A DNA stretch of 64,000 nt from Owenia fusiformis (taxonomy: Eukaryota; Annelida; Polychaeta; Sabellida; Oweniidae), in contig CAIIXF020000002.1 in NCBI GenBank assembly GCA_903813345.2, positions 25,374,455 through 25,438,454 on the forward strand. Reading direction: 5' to 3'. Under the pieces are notes generated by a model that saw only the letters and a list, made by a program, of their open reading frames with translations, ran no database searches and was not told the origin of the DNA. This document shows positions 48,226-58,891 of this stretch, in pieces (position 1 is the stretch's first letter; each line of letters opens with the position of its first letter). Both the position numbers and the translations under genes were made by a program.

Positions 48226-51043
48226 CATGCACTTGTAACATATTGAACAATTACAGGCACTGGCAAAGTAATTTATGTCGCAAGACGACTGGACTATACA
48301 TGTATATTGTCACTGTGAATACCACTTCTTTCTTGGTCATTCGACCTACACAAGAGTGGGTTAAAGTTTAGACAAATACGTACTCAAACGAAAGGTGTTG
48401 TAATATCTTGTTAATCAATATCTGAACTCATCCCATTGAGATAAAAAAATGAATAAATAAAAATAAATAACCATGTTACATACAGGGGAGGGGTGAAACT
48501 GCAAATCCTGTTGTACCATTTGTACCATTTTCTAATTACGACAACGACAAACCAATTTGTCTTATGTCCAATTTGATTATGTAATATGATCAAACACTCA
48601 TATGGAAAACATAGGAAAGATATGAAGAATTTTAATGAACTTTAAAATTACATCAAATAATGTATCTATAAATTAATAAAATCCCGTCAAAATATCTCTT
48701 TTTATGTAGGCATTTTACAAACAATGGTAAAAATGTTGATGTTGTTGTAACATGTAGGCATGATAAACCCTGCACTCGATACATAGTGAATTACAAATCC
48801 AAGCACCATCTAACGGGTGGAGGAGAAGAAAGCATCAACGAATGCAAAGCACGAATGCAAAGTTAAGAAACAACACACGAGTGGATTAAATATAAATCAC
48901 CCTAAAATTCATTGAGTCCTGGGCTTACATTAATATAGAAGTCTAGTGTTTAGTCTACTGCATGCAATCAGCTCTCTAAATATAACTTGGCATGGTGAAC
49001 CTTGGCTTAAACATTGTAAATGGAAAAGGTTAACGTGAATGTATCGATTATTCCAAGTTCTAAAATCTGGTTATATGGAATCGTTTCTTAGAATCATAAG
49101 GTTGATCGAGTAGTTCTTACCTTGGCCACCTGACCGCTTTCTTTGCTTGTCTTTCAAGTTATCCTAATTTGACCGGTAGTCCATTCAAATATATCCAGTT
49201 AACGATTACATTATCAGTCATATGTTTCAGCTGTGAATCGATAATTAAATAGTGCTTCTATTGAGGAATCTATTACTGTGTTATCGTTTTCTTATCCCAC
49301 TGTTGTTGAGTGTTGTTTGTACTACTGTTACAAGTGTTTCGCTGGAAGTATATGAATGTATGATTCATTTCCTCTGACTTCTTAACGTTAATAAGAAGCT
49401 GTTTGGCTTTGTTCCACTTGAAAGATACATGCTACACAATTGAAGATCAATGGAATTCAGCTGGCAAAAAGGGGATTCCCAGAACTGATTCAAAAATTCT
49501 GAATTTCCAGAAAGTCATCATCATTGCATCAACCGATCAGCTTAATCAATAACCTCCGACAAAAGAGAGACACTAGATTAATCGAGAATTTAAACGCTGC
49601 GTTATTGAGAGGTCATCGCAACCTGTTGTTAAAGGCTATAATCCAGGCTTCATAAGTACCACAGTATGTGATTGTTCATGTGAGTATTAACTTACCAATA
49701 TTCTCATATAAAACATAGAACAGTATAAAGTTACATGTACTTACTGACTTTAGTGAGTTTTTCTAGCTAGCATTCCTGAGTTTATCCACTGTTATGCGAC
49801 CTGTATTCAGTACTGATTATCTGTTTACAAAGTACGTTGTTTTCACTGTTCTTTTTACACTCGATGTCTGTCAAAGTACATGTACATGCCCTGTACAGGG
49901 ACCTATACCACCGTTATACTAACCTTAAGTTATTTACTCCTTATAAAAATCTGTTTCATATCATCTTAACGTTATACACGCAAGAAAATGCTCGTCAATA
50001 TCATCGTTAAATAGCGATGTATAGGCGTGAATTGAAGCATTCAGCCAACCACCACTGAATGGTAAACTTTTGAGAATCATATATCGGTTAATAAACAAGA
50101 TGAACATTTTGTCCGCCTATATTCATTCTGTTATTTAGGCCACTGACTGACTGGAATGCTTAGAGTAAACAACGAAGATTACTTTTATTTATAAGATTCG
50201 AGATAGAATGGTCAAATGTAAAACCTTTGGACTTTCATTAATAGGCTTAAAGACAAGGAAGTGAATTCAACTATTTATTGTTATTATCATTTGTCTAGCA
50301 TTGGCTGGAATTCGACAAAGTTTGGTAAGTAAACACAAGTTATTAGTCCTATATGTGACGTATCCATTTTGATGAGGCCTGCACGAAAGCATGTCAGTCA
50401 TGCTGGTGTGTTAGCATGGATTGGATGTAGCCAGACATATTTTACATTTTTTCAGACTTTTCACCTCAATCCAATGTCGAGATGAAGTTTTAGTATATAT
50501 ATTTAGCTTTATTAACTGTATGTTAGGTAAAATGCCTCTTTACCTCACCACCTTGCCTCACCTATTGAGTTTTGCCTCGCCAAATTCTATGTCCTTAAAG
50601 TAAACAAGCAAAAGTACTTAATTTACCCTGGTTAGTCCCCGGGGGTTAGTCTCAGAAATGATAGTAAACAAGTTCGTCATTGCCGGTAGGGGTCCATGGG
50701 CTTAAATACAATAAAATATGACGAATGTTTCCGGATCATAAAAAACATTGATATCAGTGTACTTTTGGTATCTGATTCCGGTGCTTTGTGAATACTAGAT
50801 AGTATTGCGACATAGCCCAATCTTGATATTTTTTGTATGTTGTTGTTTAGGTATCATGTGTAGGACAGACTTCAGTGACATCTATTAAATGATCTCTATT
50901 CAATCCTTGTCATGCGTGTAGTGATATATTATAATTATTTACACCCATACATAAACTTTAACCGCACAGCTAACGTTATCAGCGTCACGGAAGTGGCAAT
51001 CTGCCCAATTTATCACATCATCTGTATGGCATTTCCATTTCAG
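48226..51043. other. Space between the TIFA-like gene and ALPK1
   Basis: Must hold the leader exons and promoters of one or both divergent genes, but none could be placed with certainty. A consensus kB site is at 49471-49480. No other coding sequence was seen. Confidence 0.5.
49471..49480 (+). promoter_or_regulatory. Consensus NF-kB site GGGGATTCCC
   Basis: A full match to GGGRNNYYCC, located between the divergent TIFA-like and ALPK1 genes. Because this pathway ends in NF-kB activation, a feedback site would make sense. A single ten-base match can also arise by chance in 64 kb. Confidence 0.35.
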
Positions 51044-51103
51044 ACATTAAACTAATGTTCATGTGATTCGCCCCATCAAAACGAGACACCTTCAACATAC
51101 AAG

Positions 51104-53741
51104 ATGGTTCACAAGCCACTGGAGGAATGGCTTGGGATTCTATCCCCAAGATTACGGAAGTTGTTGGATGTCGCGAAGTCAATGGCCTGGCCATTTGTAC
51201 CCGAAGAGTGGCAATATATTGATGACGAAAACCTTACTGAAGAACAAACGGTCAATCTAAAAGACTTGATCCTTTCTAAAAATGCCATCAGGGATGACTT
51301 AAAAGAATGCGACGTTTTAATGGTACGTATATCTTAGAACTGCATTGAACACGTAAGTACTGAGTAGCTGTTACAGAGTTTGTCATGATGACCAGTTCTT
51401 TCTTCTGACTTTTTGCTAACTACAAGAAATAAAAGGTACAGCAAATATTGTCGAATCCGAACGCCCCCTGGGCCTAAAAGTGTTCCGTCGGAATGACAGG
51501 TGTTCAGATTTCAGGTTCTTGTACATAGTATTCTATGGCAGATTAAAAGTGTGACCAAAAATCGTTCATATTTAGGGATTTCATATTAGAGAAGTGTTTG
51601 AATATATGCACACAGGCAACATTGAGATACAAATGCCTCTTATTTTTCAAAGAGGGATAGAGGTCTTTGGCCAAAGAATTTTTCATCTATTTGCTAAGCT
51701 ATTAGAAAGCTGCGATTTCACCAGGGCCTTTTAGAGTTCATTCTTACGTGTTTTATTTGAGGGACTGACGTCTTTGTCCAAATCCAAATCCCTATAATTT
51801 CATATATTTGCTAAGCTATTAGAAAACTGCGATTTAACCAGGGCCTTTCAGAGATCATTCTTACGTGTTACACTGATATGAGAAAGGGAAACGTGAAACA
51901 CGTCTATGTTAGGCTATGCTTGCCAAGAGTTCAATTTTTAGAAGCAGATGTATGTGTGGTACCCTCTTACCCACCGCCATTATTGTAAAATGAGTAAACT
52001 TCAATATGTATTGAATGTACTGCTTGAACTGAAATAAAAATCCATTAAAAAAAGATGATATGAGAAAGACACGAACGATTTTGTTTGATTTGTGCCATTA
52101 TTTTCAGGAATGTGTTGATTCAGCTATAGACAGTGATGACTTTCCGACTGCAGCAGCAGCACTGTTTCTTATAGACAGGTAAGCCTTGTGATGCATCTGC
52201 TATTCCAGTTTTACGGAACTTTGAATAAACTGCACTATTTTATCTGCAGATCAAGTCTCTAAATTGATTCTAGTTATGTCATCACCACATATTGTTATAG
52301 TCAACAACTTTTTTGTGGACGGCGGTCGGCGATCGGCGTCTGTTACAAATGACAGGTGGTGACATTTGCCATGTCAATGCCTTGTGTTCCAAATATTTTC
52401 GTAATTTATACCTAGGTGCTAAGTATGCCACGTGTACCAGTTCAACTAGTATATATTTGTATTTATATACATGTGAAATAAAACTTTGTACCTTTCTTTG
52501 AATCTGTTCAAAGGTTTATGTACTGGTTTGGCGGAAGTCCTACTTTGCTACGGCTGATTGCCACTATAGAGGAAAGTAGTCCCGACACGCCTATAGCACC
52601 ACAGATAATGATACGCAAGGCGAGAGTGAAAAAAGATCGAGGTCAACTCCAGGAGGCCGAGATAATTCTTAATAAAATAACCAACACTTGTAAAGGTAAA
52701 TAATTCATTGACTTGATTTATTACATGTTGCATGTTGTTATAGTCTCCAACTTTTTTTGTGGACGGTGTTCGGCGGTCGATGGTAGGCGTCTGTAATAAA
52801 TGGCAGGTGGTCTTCTAATGGCGTCTCGTATGTTAAGGAAATATACTTTTGATATTTAATTGGTATAATTGCTGTTCCAGGTAAATGGGTGTACCAGGAC
52901 GAACACCAGTACAACTTAGTATGTGCAGTCTGTGTGCAGATCAAGGGCGTCATACGCTATAATCTCGGTATGTACGTGTACGTATACGTACGTGTACGTG
53001 TATGTACGTGTATATGTGTTAGTAATATACCGTTACAAATTATCTGTAAAGCCTGAAAGATAGTTTTTGCATTCTTTAATTTACTTTTTGGCAAATTTCT
53101 TATAGAACTCTGTTGTAAGTTTGAATTTTTCAAACAAGGTTTTTCAAAATTGCAAAACGGTAAAAATGTATACTAGTAACAGGTAGTCGGTTAATCCTCT
53201 GTGGTTTAGAATATGATTCAGAGTACTGAAAACAAAGTCAGGAAGTATTTAGAATTAGCATAGGTTTTAGTCATCATCACTATGATAAATAATGACATCT
53301 CATTTCTTCTCTTTCGTGTGTATAATGGAACAGAAAAAATGCGATGAGTAGCAGAATGGTTACTTGTAGTCATAAACTCATCGAAACACTGCACTAAAAA
53401 CAGAATCTGTAAAAAAAGAGAACCTGTAAACTAGAATTAAACCCCAATCATCCTTATTCAACTAAATATATCTAGGTCTGTGGCATGAGGCAGCACACTA
53501 CATTCTTGACTCCATCATCGGCTACAACAGTCTCCCCATACCAGACAAGAAAGGAATATCCTCCTCTTTGGGAATTCTTTCTGAGATCTACAAGAATATG
53601 TCACCAGCGACGTTCGCTATGCTTAAACGGGAGTACAATCTCCAGAACTGTGTGTGGCATCCCCTGTTGGAGGGGTACTCCAGTGGGAAGGAAGCCGCAA
53701 GGTTGGGGAGACACGAGAAACTCTACTTCTGTCGACATCTT
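51104..53741 (+). CDS. ALPK1: ALPK1 exons 1-5: ligand-sensing N-terminal domain
   Basis: These five exons (275 codons) encode most of the helical sensor domain. Seven residues I recall as ADP-heptose contacts in human ALPK1 (Phe61, Gln67, Arg116, Arg150, Arg153, Asp231, Lys233) align without gaps in their local motifs to Phe31, Gln37, Arg97, Arg131, Arg134, Asp210 and Lys212. Phe295 of the human protein has no clear match. The exons are short (71-266 bp) and hidden among repeats, so length-based ORF calls miss the 71- and 87-bp exons. Confidence 0.93.
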
Positions 53742-56590
53742 GTAAGTAGATCTATTGATTTTGCCTATCAGGCGCCCCCCCCACCCCCCAGACCCCACAA
53801 AAAAAGAAAAAACAATTTTGAATTTTTTTTTGAAAAGGCATTAAGAAATTAGACTTTGAAATGGTTAGAATGCACCATATACAATGTAATTTTTCAACCT
53901 CGGTAACCCCCCTCCTTTTTGGGGACTCTCTTCGCTTCGCCCCCCCCCCCCCCCCTTTAACGATAGCTGGCTACGCTCATGTATTAATATTGTTTAGTGC
54001 AGAATTCTTGACACCTACTCTGTTTTGAGCATTTAGGATTTACCTCAGGTTCCGATTCCTAGACCTGATTCGAAAGAGAAAGCACATTTAAAAATTAATC
54101 GGCACCAATTCAACAGATCAGATTTCAAATTAAACCAAGAATGTAAAATGTTAACTAAATTAATTATTTAAATAGTTTCAAGAAAACATCTTGAGGTCAA
54201 GTCGAGCAAATGTAAAGTTTAAAAACAAGACAACACTCATGATCGTTCTCTTTATTCAATAGAACTGAGCAAAATACTGTTATATTTTTTTTCAGAGAAG
54301 GGCAACAATAAACCTCTGGCTTTACATTAGTATAATATCTGGACGTAACACTGATCAACAACAGCAGCTACAACAAACGTCTTTCCAACAGGCGCTTGCA
54401 GATATCATCAGAAGCTGTGAAAAGTTTAAAGACTTGAATGACTTCACCAGCAAGGAACAGGCCTTTGAGATGGTTTCAGCAGTATTCTATGTGTATCTAA
54501 CGTTAAAAAGTATTAATGAACATCATGAAGATGCTATATCAATAGAACAACGCAAGAGTATTGAGGAAGTAGAACGTTTTGGAGAAATATGCGTTGTCTT
54601 GTACCAGGACTTATGTACAACAGAATCTCCATTTAGGTTTTCTGACAGAGCACAAGATATGATCATTGAAGCTTTTCATCGTATGGGCCACAAAACGTTT
54701 CACAATAGAGACACAGAAGGGACAGTAAAATGTTTGGTTCCAGTTAGTGAACCAAGGCCAACTGACCATTTTGCATACCCATATAGAGCTGGTGCCGATC
54801 TTGATGTTGAATTTAACCAATTGAGTATTAAAGGCAGCAACACAAGTGATGGTGTTGAAACTGTCATGGAGAAACGTGTTGCTGATTCAGAAAATAAGAT
54901 AGGTGTCGCTGATCCATCAGCTACAACAGTGAGCAGTACATCAGACTATATTATCTCTTCAGATGAATCCAGTGCTACAAATACTACAAATGAATCGGAT
55001 ACTAGCTCCATACATACGAAAAGTACTGATGAATCAAGTCTTAGCTCTGGTTACACTTTCAGCAGTGCTTCATCATCCCTGAGCTCAGTAGACAAATCTC
55101 ATAAAGACATACCTAAACTCCAACATGGTTCTTCCGAACCTTTTAGTCAAGATAGTCATGCGCAAGTCAAACCCGACTCTGTTGAACAAGACTTTTTGGA
55201 TGGAACCATCGATCCTGCCTCTATTGATGTCAATGACGATCTAGAGGTGTCCGCAGAACGCTATGGTCTGTATAGCTTGAATATCACAGCTGATGAAGCC
55301 AAAATGGTACAGCGAGGTAGCATAGATGGAGCAATAAAAATGGGTGTCAGTCGTAAGTAAATACTAGTTATAAATGATCACATTTTAAAATGGGCATAGA
55401 ATTTAATTTATTAAATTCAGGGAAAGGCCATTTTGTCTTTTAGAACAGATCAAATTCTTAGGTCAAATTCTTCTTTGGAATCTAATGTTTTATCTGTCAT
55501 GTCATATTATATAATAAAAAAAGTCATTAACATACAAAATGTCACCACCAGTCATTTGTTACGAACACCGACCTTCGAATGTTGAACACCAACCGCCGAA
55601 CACTAACAGCTGAACACTAACCACAGAAAAAGTACAGACCAACAGAATGGCATCACATGTGGTGGTGACATAGACATAGGTCCCTGTATTTTATTTTTAC
55701 ATGATTCTATCTTATATTTACTGCGACAGGGGCAATTCTGTGGAAGTATAACCCCGAGGAAAGTATGTGGTCAACCCAACCTACGTTGCTGTACGTAGGG
55801 GAGGAGATAAAAGTAGCCACCAAGGGGGCACAACGAGATGTCTACAATGTGCAGTATCTGGAACAAGAGGAGCCTTTGTCGAGGTAGTACCTTCAGAAAG
55901 TTTTCAAATACCTGCTAAGAGGCACAAGCTATTTAATGCACTTTTGTTGTGAATTTCTTTAGAACCAAACAGAAGATACCTGTCCACCAATATATGATTT
56001 TATTGATAATTTACAGATATGCTGGAAAGGTGTACCGTGTGAAACGCCCGATACGCCAATATCAACAAGATGTGGTGTGTCAAATGACTGCAAGGTACTA
56101 CACGGCACTGTTTAATAAAGCTCTTCTTGCCAGCCTTCAACTGGGATCGACAAAATCCAGAGAGACTCGAGTCACATCCACTCAGATCCAGTTCCTGCCA
56201 GTTGTTCACGTGCAAACAATAACAGAAAATGGAGAACTTGGGGGCTATATGAACATCGAGCCATTCGTAGATGAGACATTCATAAAGATCACGAACAACG
56301 CAACGTATAGAAATGTTAAGCTTGATGATGGTCTCGCTACCGCGTTTTCGCACTTCAGTTACGTTGAGTCTGGGGGCAAATTGATGGTGGTTGACCTCCA
56401 GGGTTGGCTTGGTAAAGACAACGATGCAGTCGTACTGCTAACCGACCCACAAATCCATTCTGAGACGTTCACACATTTTGGTTCGTCCAATCATGGGAAA
56501 CGAGGATTCAAAGCATTTTGGGAAAAGGTTCACCCTGAGTGCAGCCATGTTTGTAAACAATTGGGTATAGACACAAAACGTGGACATTAA
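51104..56590 (+). CDS. ALPK1: Alpha-protein kinase 1 (ADP-heptose sensor kinase)
   Basis: Eight coding exons with GT-AG borders and consistent phases: 51104-51322, 52108-52178, 52514-52695, 52881-52967, 53476-53741, 54296-55352, 55730-55883 and 56017-56590, giving 869 residues. The N-terminal helical domain (about 1-420) contains WPFVPEEWQY, IDRF, PIAPQIMIRKAR and PDKKG, all close to human ALPK1. A Ser/Thr-rich linker (about 480-540) leads to the C-terminal alpha-kinase domain (about 629-865) with Lys683, Glu760, DLQGW (805-809), TDPQIH, GKRG and the CxxxC zinc pair. Human ALPK1 binds bacterial ADP-heptose in the cytosol and phosphorylates TIFA. An acceptor at 51043 starts the exon holding the ATG, so a non-coding first exon lies upstream. 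A tiny upstream ORF (51055-51066) precedes the start. The protein is shorter than human ALPK1 (1244) mainly in the linker, and lacks about 30 N-terminal residues. Confidence 0.96.
51660..51890. repeat. 117-bp tandem duplication in ALPK1 intron 1
   Basis: ttgctaagctattagaaa..tgcgattt.accagggccttt.agag.tcattcttacgtgtt occurs twice, with matching points at 51691 and 51808. Confidence 0.8.
52276..52365. mobile_element. TGTCACCACC-family mini-element, ALPK1 intron 2
   Basis: Ends atgtcatcacca and ggtggtgacat are inverted. The core gtggacggcggtcggcgatcgg is GC-rich. About 90 bp, non-coding. Confidence 0.65.
52721..52812. mobile_element. TGTCACCACC-family mini-element, ALPK1 intron 3
   Basis: Shares gttgttatagtc.ccaactttttttgtggacgg, ggcgtctgt and aatggcaggtgg with the intron 2 copy, in the same orientation. 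Its outer ends are decayed. Confidence 0.6.
52969..53017. repeat. TACGTG-type microsatellite
   Basis: Runs of tacgtg/tatgtacg immediately after the ALPK1 exon 4 donor. The donor gtatgt is itself part of the repeat. Confidence 0.8.
53769..53982. mobile_element. Probable CAGGCCCGTAGCCAG-family MITE, ALPK1 intron 5
   Basis: A right end gctggctacgctcat preceded by a 16-base C run (53940-53955) resembles the family terminus, and a caggcgcccccccc left end lies about 214 bp away. The interior is poorly conserved. Confidence 0.45.
54296..55352 (+). CDS. ALPK1: ALPK1 exon 6: end of sensor domain and Ser/Thr-rich linker
   Basis: A 1057-bp exon for residues 276-627. The first part completes the helical domain. 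Residues about 480-540 are almost half Ser/Thr with Asp/Glu, so they are probably disordered and phosphorylated. Human ALPK1 likewise has its unstructured middle in one big exon, but that is several hundred residues longer. Confidence 0.93.
55539..55671. mobile_element. TGTCACCACC-family mini-element, ALPK1 intron 6
   Basis: Perfect 11-bp inverted ends ATGTCACCACC and GGTGGTGACAT. The interior carries repeated gaacac.aac.gc units, an expansion relative to the 90-bp copies. Confidence 0.75.
55730..56590 (+). CDS. ALPK1: ALPK1 exons 7-8: alpha-kinase catalytic domain
   Basis: Exons 55730-55883 and 56017-56590 encode residues 628-869. Lys683 in RYAGKVYR matches the catalytic lysine of human ALPK1 (Lys1067 mutants are inactive). 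Glu760 in IEPF is the adenine-side Glu, Asp805 and Gln807 of DLQGW are catalytic, and His791, His851, Cys854 and Cys858 are likely zinc ligands. All core residues are present, so an active kinase is expected. The stop is TAA at 56588-56590. Confidence 0.95.
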
Positions 56591-58343
56591 ATGAGTTAAC
56601 TTGAAGAATACCAGAATGATGAATTACTGTAGCCAGTACATTGTTTCGCTCAAAATGCAGCAATGGTCTATTGAAAATACCAGTTCACCAATATTATAAG
56701 TTATTGAATGATTGAATTTCTGTATTGGCATGAGACGTATGAAAGATGAATTACTAGAGCCGTAGAGTCCTCCAAAATATTGTATTGCTCAAATGGAGCA
56801 ATTGACTCTCGAAACATAACTAGGCATGCATTCCAAATTTCTGGCCTGCATTGACAAAGGCCGAAGTAAGACTTGCTACCAAGTCCTATTGAAATACCAT
56901 GTTTTATTCCATGATGGTGAAATTCCCTACAATCTGGGATACGGTTTACACAATGGTGATCAGTTTACACCAACGCATGCTAATATTTGCATTTTGCTAG
57001 AAATATCTGATTTGAATATCAGGAAATGATACGGTGATCATCACAATTTATAATTTTATGATAAAAAACACACATCTGTGAATATAAAAAGATCAATATG
57101 AAGCATGCACATTGTTTTCATGAACTAGTAAAAAAATTTAAAATCCAATATGGCAGACGAAAGTCGAAAAAACGTTTCGCTACACTGCACTTCCAGCTGA
57201 TGAAATTGAAGAAAAAATAAAGAAAATCAAACGTCTCGTATAATACAATAAAAAGTAAACAAGCCCATAAAGATTTTGACGGAATATCGATGTAAAATAT
57301 CTCTGAGGTGAGAAGGTTGATCTGTTTCTCCGGCCCCAAGCCAAGGGACTTGATTTAAACGAGTTTTATATGGGTAATCATGGAATAAAAACGTTATTCA
57401 ATGATTTCTCGTGAAATACAGAAAATATTCTTCCCTTGAACGTCTGTATTTCACTCTGCTAGCGCATCGTGAAATACAACCTTCTCGGGAAGAATATTTT
57501 CTGTATTTCACTCGAATCATTGAATAACTTATAATATCCATACTTCTTACTGGTACAGAGAATACTCAATTGTGATATTCAATAAACTTCTCAATATGTG
57601 TGTTCGCGATTTACCAGCATTGGCAAAAAATTAAAAGTGGTTATCTTTCTCAGTGCTATGCCCCTCTTTAATAATTCTGTTTAAACCATGCAAACCGATG
57701 ACATGATTTCACCCAATGTCCCCATATTTGTGACTATTCTTTTTAATCCAACCACTTTAATGGTTACCTTTATGGCTTACAATAAATCCAACAATATCTA
57801 TTACATTAAGCTAGATGCAGTATTCCCATACAGTACATATCGAATACAGTGTAATTTATCCAATTCTATTAAATAGATTAATAAATATGTAATTAGGAAA
57901 ATCTCATCATGATGGGCTTCTATTGTTCCTTTCTAATGCCAGTTGAAAGCAGAAAGATATCGGGTCATGACAGGAATCAATTCTGTTTTGTCCCAATTCT
58001 TTGTTTTCTAGAATATGTGATAGGGATACTCAACGGCCACAAAAGGCAAATATCTAGGAATAGATGTATGATTTTTATTCGTATGGCAATCTCTCGGACT
58101 TCCGTTACATTACGTAAATGGCAGTATTTTTACTTGCGATCGAATAATTGCCATTTTTGGCAGAGCTATTTTTAATAGACCTTACCTTTTCCAGAGATCC
58201 CTCTTAAAATGCAGAGAACATGGGAATCATATTGATATTTGCCTGGGATAATATGTATACATAGTTTGTCGAAAAACAGGTCATTTCAAATGCATGAATC
58301 TGATTGGTAAGTTTCAGAAATGAGTCTGTCCGTGATGAGGAAA
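56591..58343. other. ALPK1 3' flank with a short foldback
   Basis: No canonical AATAAA close to the ALPK1 stop was found. A hairpin occurs at 57393-57530: ttattcaatgatt, gtgaaatacagaaaatatt and cttccc pair with their inverse around a centre of about 55 bp. No gene was recognised. Confidence 0.45.
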
Positions 58344-58351
58344 TCCCAGAT

Positions 58352-58651
58352 CAAGGAGGATTAGCTTCCAGGATCGAAACTCATATTTTCCAACAATGAA
58401 AACGTCGAAATGTCGTTATTTTTTTAAATTATAACGACTATTTTAAAATAAACAGTTCAAAAGATTCGATTCAATATCTGGATCATTTCTTGTAAGTTTT
58501 GGAATTTTTCGTTAGGAAATAAGACCAAAATTCATGATTCAAATGTTGAAGTGTACAAAATGGCGGTTGTTTGAATTCGAATTTTGTATCTCGACATGCT
58601 CATATTTGGGACAGAATATCGATGTTGCACTCTGGGAGCCAATCCTCCTTG
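58352..58651. mobile_element. 300-bp MITE, CAAGGAGGATT family, TSD TCCCAGAT
   Basis: Left end caaggaggattagcttcca and right end tgggagccaatcctccttg are inverted. The exact 8-bp direct repeat TCCCAGAT flanks it (58344-58351 and 58652-58659). Interior words such as ttttccaacaatga and gaccaaaattcatga are shared in degraded form with the 37082 copy. Confidence 0.92.
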
Positions 58652-58891
58652 TCCCAGATGGGACATTTCAAATGTAAATTCTGAGTAAATCATGGGATTG
58701 TCTCCAGCAAGAAAAGGACTCGCGCTCAGTCTTAAAGATAGCGAAATCCTATACTCGCATAATATTAATTTCATCTCCGATTTTTCCTGTGTTGAACGCG
58801 TTAAGAAATTATATAATTATGCTCGTAGTGGTATTTTTCTCAAACAACATTCTGTGAGGGAGTCTCTCAGTCACTCGTGTGTAAAACACTA

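Noticed and set aside
55949-56016. Apparent extra N-terminus of the ALPK1 last exon
   Set aside because: The intron sequence happens to be open. The acceptor at 56015-56016 and the phase show that the exon starts at 56017.
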